Below are positions 60,854-64,000 of a stretch of DNA of 64,000 bases, in pieces. The translations under genes were made by a program, and so were the position numbers. Source of the DNA: Pleurocapsa sp. PCC 7319 (lineage in GTDB: Bacteria; Cyanobacteriota; Cyanobacteriia; Cyanobacteriales; Xenococcaceae); the NCBI RefSeq assembly GCF_000332195.1, contig NZ_KB235922.1, forward strand, positions 2,887,322 through 2,951,321. The letters are read 5' to 3'. Numbering within the stretch: position 1 is the first letter of the stretch; each line of letters starts with the position of its first letter. The notes below the pieces were generated by a model. It saw only the letters and a list, made by a program, of their open reading frames with translations. It made no database searches and was not told the DNA's origin.

Positions 60854-61015
60854 TCAGTCAGCTTTAAAACTGCCGTTTTGTTTATTCCCCCAGCTATGTT
60901 AGGCGCATACTTTGGAGCGCGCATAACTGCATTACCCATGATTACTGATACCTTTCAACTTGTTTGTTTTGGCGTTATCATGGCGATCGCTATTTTTGTG
61001 TTAATCAAACGATAG
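60854..61015 (+). pseudogene. TauE/SafE-like transporter C-terminal fragment
   Basis: Open from a TAG at 60851 to a TAG at 61013, the frame reads SVSFKTAVLFIPPAMLGAYF then GARITALPMITDTFQLVCFG and VIMAIAIFVLIKR. IPPAMLGAYFGARI..P is the pattern of the last repeat of TauE/SafE (DUF81) sulfonate/sulfite exporters. There is no start or N-terminal part, so it is a decayed piece. Confidence 0.6.
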
Positions 61016-61023
61016 TGTCTTAA

Positions 61024-61230
61024 ACTGCTAATATTACCCCCGACGCGATCGCAGCAGCAAAAAAACGTAGCGCGCCGAAGAAAAAACAAGCTTGGTTAGA
61101 TTTAAAGCATAGCGATCCACGCGATTATCAATTACGAAAATTTCGGGCTGACTATTTAGAAATGGTCAAACAAAGGCTATTGGCAGAACAAAGAGAAGCC
61201 TTGAACGTAGTTGAAAATGCCATAGCGTAA
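61024..61230 (+). pseudogene. Gene fragment of unknown family
   Basis: An open frame from after a TAA at 61021 to TAA at 61230 reads TANITPDAIAAAKKRSAPKKK, then QAWLDLKHSDPRDYQLRKFRADYLEMV and KQRLLAEQREALNVVENAIA. It lacks an obvious start codon and resembles a surviving C-terminal piece. No family is recognised. It sits just after the TauE/SafE fragment and before hicA, in a decayed stretch. Confidence 0.45.
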
Positions 61231-61265
61231 AATTAACTTATCCATTCAATTAAAATCATGGATAT

Positions 61266-61478
61266 ATGCCAAAGAAAATTAGAGAGTTAAAGAAAATATT
61301 GCAAAAAGCAGGTTTTCAAAAACTACCAGGAAAAGGTAGCCATACAAACTGGGTACATCCTCTCTATTCTGGAAAAGTTACAATATCTGGTAAGGATGGT
61401 AGTGATGCCAAACCATACCAAGAAAAAGAAATTAAACAGGCTATTCAGGAAGTAAGCAAAAGAAAGGAAAATGAATAA
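61266..61478 (+). CDS. hicA: HicA family mRNA-interferase toxin
   Basis: 70 residues. IRELKKILQKAGFQKLPGKGSHTNWVHPLYSGKVTISGKDG contains the active His26 in GSHTNW, the hallmark of HicA toxins (a dsRNA-binding-fold ribonuclease). The rest (KPYQEKEIKQAIQEV) is the expected last helix. hicB overlaps its end by 8 bp, giving the classic toxin-antitoxin pair. Confidence 0.94.
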   Translation: MPKKIRELKKILQKAGFQKLPGKGSHTNWVHPLYSGKVTISGKDGSDAKPYQEKEIKQAIQEVSKRKENE

Positions 61479-61689
61479 AGCAAAATATCAAATGATTATT
61501 CAGTGGAGTGACGAAGATAATTGCTTTTTAGTCGCATTTCCCGATTTTCCTGGTAGCTATTGGCGTACTCATGGCGATACTTATGATGAGGCTTTCGCTA
61601 ATGGGAAAGAAGCTCTTGAATCTTTGATGACATCCTATGAAAGTACAGGAGAATCTTTGCCCACACCTAAAGTTGCCTACTCTGCATAG
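61471..61689 (+). CDS. hicB: HicB family antitoxin
   Basis: 72 residues. MIIQWSDEDNCFLVAFPDFPGSYWRTHGDTYDEAFANGKEALESLMTSYESTGESLPTPK is the partial RNase-H-like HicB fold. There is no DNA-binding C-terminal tail, so operator binding may depend on another part or be absent. It starts within hicA. Confidence 0.94.
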   Translation: MNKAKYQMIIQWSDEDNCFLVAFPDFPGSYWRTHGDTYDEAFANGKEALESLMTSYESTGESLPTPKVAYSA

Positions 61690-61718
61690 TTGTATCGCCA
61701 AATTGGAGACAACCAAAA

Positions 61719-62042
61719 ATGATTAACCACAAACATTATGCCTATAGAGTAGTTTGGTCAGTAGAAGACGAAGAATTTGTTGGGCTATGTGCCGAATTTC
61801 CCAGTCTTTCTTATTTAGATGAAGATCATCTCAAAGCACTAGAAGGAATTTCTAACTTGGTCAAAGATATTGTTGCTGATATGGAAGCTGAAGGCGAAAA
61901 AATACCAACGCCAATTTCAGAGAAAAGCTATAGTGGTAAGTTTCAAGTTCGCATTACTCCCGAACGTCATCGGATGCTGGCAATTGAAGCAGCCGAACAA
62001 GATGTCAGTCTTAATCGTTTGATTAGCGACAAGTTGGCTTAA
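61719..62042 (+). CDS. HicB-like antitoxin with C-terminal RHH domain
   Basis: 107 residues. YAYRVVWSVEDEEFVGLCAEFPSLSYLDEDHLKALEGISNLVKDIVADMEAEGEKIPTPISEKSYSGK is the HicB fold; then FQVRITPERHRMLAIEAAEQDVSLNRLISDKL is a ribbon-helix-helix domain. It follows the first hicB by 29 bp but has no toxin of its own directly before it, so it may regulate the module or be an orphan. Confidence 0.9.
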   Translation: MINHKHYAYRVVWSVEDEEFVGLCAEFPSLSYLDEDHLKALEGISNLVKDIVADMEAEGEKIPTPISEKSYSGKFQVRITPERHRMLAIEAAEQDVSLNRLISDKLA

Positions 62043-62166
62043 ATAAGTTAGATACAATTAAAATTCGGCTGAAATGGTCTTCAGTTTTAGCTAATAAAGA
62101 TTCAAAATCGTAACTATAATCTGGAGCTTGTATCAGAAATAGCTTTTTATTGTTTTCTTCGGTCAT
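62023..62166 (-). CDS. Small ORF overlapping the 3' end of the HicB-like gene
   Basis: From the ATG at 62164-62166: MTEENNKKLFLIQAPDYSYD then FESLLAKTEDHFSRILIVSNLFKP and a TAA at 62023. 47 residues, no recognised domain. Codon use looks reasonable but the frame is short and overlaps the antitoxin gene's end by 20 bp. Possibly a remnant of another gene. Confidence 0.25.
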   Translation of the reverse strand: MTEENNKKLFLIQAPDYSYDFESLLAKTEDHFSRILIVSNLFKPTCR

Positions 62167-62250
62167 AATTTTAAAAATGTGACAATACATTCTGAATCAT
62201 TTTAGCTTTCTGCTTAGAGTTATAATATTTGTATTACTCAAGCAAAAACT

Positions 62251-62472
62251 ATGTATAAAATTAAAATCCGCAAAGTTGGCAATTCTCTTGGCGCAACAAT
62301 CCCCAAAGAAGTATTAGAAAAATTACGAGTTGAGGAAGGAGATACGGTTTTTGTAACAGAAACTCCTGATGGGGTAAAACTTTCTGCTTACGATCCAGAA
62401 TTTGAGAAAGCTATGTCTATCTATAAAAAGGGTAGCCACAAATATAGAAATGCAATGAAAGAATTGGCTTAA
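62251..62472 (+). CDS. AbrB/MazE-type antitoxin
   Basis: 73 residues. KIKIRKVGNSLGATIPKEVLEKLRVEEGDTVFVTETPDGVKLSAYDPEFEKAMSIYKKG is the AbrB-like swapped-hairpin fold with the GNSLG and IPKEVL motifs. The C-terminal tail should bind the toxin. It overlaps doc by one base (TAATG). Confidence 0.94.
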   Translation: MYKIKIRKVGNSLGATIPKEVLEKLRVEEGDTVFVTETPDGVKLSAYDPEFEKAMSIYKKGSHKYRNAMKELA

Positions 62473-62861
62473 TGAAAGAACCGATTTGGGTTGCAGAAAG
62501 AATAGTTTTAGCTATCCACGAAGATCAGCTAGCGCAACACGGTGGAACTCCAGGTATCAGAGATAATAATTTATTAGGCGCGAGTTTGGCTAGACCAAAA
62601 CATCTTTTTGCTTATGGCGATCCAGGAATTTTCGATTTGGCAGCAGCATATGGTTATGGTTTAGCGAATAATCACCCCTTCATTGATGGGAATAAAAGAA
62701 CTGCTTTTATGGTCATGTATACTTTTCTGGGTTTGAATAACTATTGGCTGGAGGTAGACGAGATGGAAGTAGTGGTCAAAATGGAAGGTTTAACTATGAA
62801 TAGAGAAACTCAGGAATCGATCACCTTATGGTTAAAAGAAAATTCTACATTTGATAATTAA
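62472..62861 (+). CDS. doc: Doc family (Fic-fold) toxin
   Basis: 129 residues. The motif HPFIDGNKRT (68-77) is the Doc variant of the Fic core HxFx(D/N)GNxR, which in Doc phosphorylates EF-Tu. GYGLANN before it and the DEMEVVVKMEGLTM segment after are typical of Doc. It pairs with the AbrB-type antitoxin immediately upstream, as is usual for Doc modules in cyanobacteria. Confidence 0.95.
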   Translation: MKEPIWVAERIVLAIHEDQLAQHGGTPGIRDNNLLGASLARPKHLFAYGDPGIFDLAAAYGYGLANNHPFIDGNKRTAFMVMYTFLGLNNYWLEVDEMEVVVKMEGLTMNRETQESITLWLKENSTFDN

Positions 62862-62996
62862 GCTGTGTGCGATCGCTATTTTCTAGATCGAGACTGCGAT
62901 CGCCAATATCGATCTTGCAACTTACTATAAAGGCAGCTTTTGTCCTACAACTTAAGATTTGACTAATTTATATTTATTAATACTATTTTTTTGAAT

Positions 62997-63476
62997 CTAA
63001 CTCAAAGTGTATTTATATTCAGCTTTGAGCAGTTTTAAGATAGTTTGGGATTCGTATTTAATAATGCCTTTAATCTGGTGTAGCTTTTGAAAAAAAGGAA
63101 ATAGCTTTTCTTGTGTCCCACAATGAACGTCGATAACGATGTTGTTGCTTCCAGCCGTAATCGCGACAAATCTTACCTCTTCAAACTGGGTTAAAGTTTC
63201 TGCCACAGTTTCAATACAACTATTTTCGACTGTCAGCCAGAGAATAATAATATTAGTTTTTCCCATCTTAGCGGGATTGGGTCGAGCCAATATCTCAATA
63301 GTTTCTGACTGTAGAAGACGCTGTACTCGATAGCGAGTGGTGGCTTCTGGAATGTCTAAATGTCTGGCGATTTCTCGAAAAGACATTCGTCCATCAGTAC
63401 GTAGCAAATCGATGATATCTCGATCAATAGAATCCAATTCTAAATTTTCTAGCTCAGACTCTAATTCTCTTTTCAT
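62997..63476 (-). CDS. Lrp/AsnC family transcriptional regulator
   Basis: 159 residues. An N-terminal HTH (LDSIDRDIIDLLRTDGRMSFREIARHLDIPEATTRYRVQRLLQSETI, about 15-60) and a C-terminal RAM domain (NIIILWLTVENSCIETVAETLTQFEEVRFVAITAGSNNIVIDVHCG) define it. It lies 190 bp from and divergent to the polysaccharide deacetylase gene and may control it. Confidence 0.95.
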   Translation of the reverse strand: MKRELESELENLELDSIDRDIIDLLRTDGRMSFREIARHLDIPEATTRYRVQRLLQSETIEILARPNPAKMGKTNIIILWLTVENSCIETVAETLTQFEEVRFVAITAGSNNIVIDVHCGTQEKLFPFFQKLHQIKGIIKYESQTILKLLKAEYKYTLS

Positions 63477-63666
63477 TGCTCTATTCAGATAAAAACAAGT
63501 ATTTTCTATATTATTTCAGATAATAGCAATCGAAAATAATAAAACTAGCTCTGTAGCAAAAACAACATTTAATAATTACGCTTTTAGCTAATTTATTACT
63601 TAATACACAGAAAAGCGTAACTGCTTCGAGTTTTTGAATCGGTATTGATTAAGTAGGTTATGAACA

Positions 63667-64000
63667 ATGACATATAATTGGTCGGAAAATCGACGTTGTG
63701 CTGCGGTTCTTAGCTTTGACGTGGATGGAGAATCAGGCATACTTGCAGAAGATCCGAAAATGTCTCAAAGATTATCGGCGATCGCTTGGGCGCGATATGG
63801 ACCAAAAACAGGGGTACCTCGCATTTTAGATATGCTCAAAAAACAGTCAGTACAAGCTACTTTTTTTGTCCCTGGCTACACCGCAGAATTATATCCAGAT
63901 TTGGTTAAAAGAATTAGCGATGAGGGTCATGAGATTGGCGTCCATGGCTATTTGCACGAAAAAGTATCCAGTCTAGATTTAATTCAAGAAGAAACTGCTT
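63667..64000 (+). CDS. Polysaccharide deacetylase family protein, 5' part
   Basis: MTYNWSENRRCAAVLSFDVDGESGIL, then GPKTGVPRILDMLKKQSVQATFFVPGYTAELYPDLVKRISDEGHEIGVHGYLHE. The FDVDGE start and the HEIGVHGYLHE zinc motif (H-x(3-4)-H) are NodB-type or PuuE/allantoinase-like features. 111 codons are inside the window; the gene continues past the right edge. The substrate (glycan or purine degradation product) is not clear. Confidence 0.9.
   Translation, partial: MTYNWSENRRCAAVLSFDVDGESGILAEDPKMSQRLSAIAWARYGPKTGVPRILDMLKKQSVQATFFVPGYTAELYPDLVKRISDEGHEIGVHGYLHEKVSSLDLIQEETA

Noticed and set aside
1-64000. tRNA, rRNA or known small regulatory RNAs
   Set aside because: I scanned for TpsiC-loop patterns, rRNA blocks and the Yfr1 core by eye and found none; a covariance-model search would be decisive.

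Overview
The window reads as chromosomal DNA of a cyanobacterium. The palindrome GCGATCGC (HIP1) is scattered throughout, the sequence is AT-rich by eye, and there are oxygenic photosynthesis genes (psbO, psaM, a probable psb35), a cyanobacterial glutamate-cysteine ligase, a myxoxanthophyll-type carotenoid desaturase (crtD), Ycf23 and Ycf19/YggT proteins, a PAP/fibrillin protein and a SigF-type sigma factor. No rRNA, tRNA or CRISPR array was recognised. Abundant heptamer-type tandem repeats, small palindromic repeats and decayed transposon ends suggest a repeat-rich genome of the Pleurocapsa/Chroococcidiopsis/Nostoc kind, but the genus cannot be fixed from the sequence alone.

Layout. 1-8.1 kb: housekeeping and photosynthesis genes (rdgB fragment, phosphohexomutase, psbO, sigF, a PilP-like lipoprotein, fibrillin, a tandem GspE-N/MshEN-like protein, S-formylglutathione hydrolase). 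8.2-10.7 kb: an unusual 828-residue protein joining a DEDDh exonuclease to a P-loop ATPase, the best candidate for an undescribed system. 10.7-17.3 kb: small membrane proteins, then a pilin-like cluster of four prepilins on the plus strand facing a fifth prepilin carrying calcium-loop-like motifs. 17.7-20.3 kb: a scar region in which a brnT-brnA toxin-antitoxin pair and a hicB gene broken by a 201-bp inverted-repeat element lie between ribD and a duplicated 3' piece of ribD.

20.4-31.6 kb: envelope and membrane proteins (DUF3754, phosphodiester glycosidase, WD40, SpoIIM-like, cupredoxin-like lipoprotein, crtD, YggT), two small exported proteins made of PCA(G/A) cysteine repeats, and a TnpB fragment. 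31.7-45.2 kb: cupin dioxygenase, FKBP, DegT aminotransferase, Ycf23, gshA, trmL, trpS, metF, Uma2, a TPR protein, psaM and TerC. 45.4-49.6 kb: Wza-like export protein, a broken histidine kinase tail containing a palindromic insert, Cys-rich small proteins, and an ECF sigma/anti-sigma pair. 49.6-60.1 kb: NDH-2, DoxX, an HxlR regulator and divergent SDR gene with a clear tandem operator, and an RND efflux pair. 60.2-64 kb: Uma2, decayed gene pieces, hicA-hicB, an orphan HicB-RHH gene, an AbrB-type/Doc pair, an Lrp regulator and the start of a polysaccharide deacetylase gene.

Systems visible as units are the pilin/pseudopilin set (with sigF, the PilP-like lipoprotein and the MshEN-like protein nearby as possible surface-motility partners), the RND adaptor-permease operon, the ECF sigma/anti-sigma pair, and several type II toxin-antitoxin modules in the two most rearranged regions. 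All functional calls come from reading motifs and family resemblance by eye; no database search was run.
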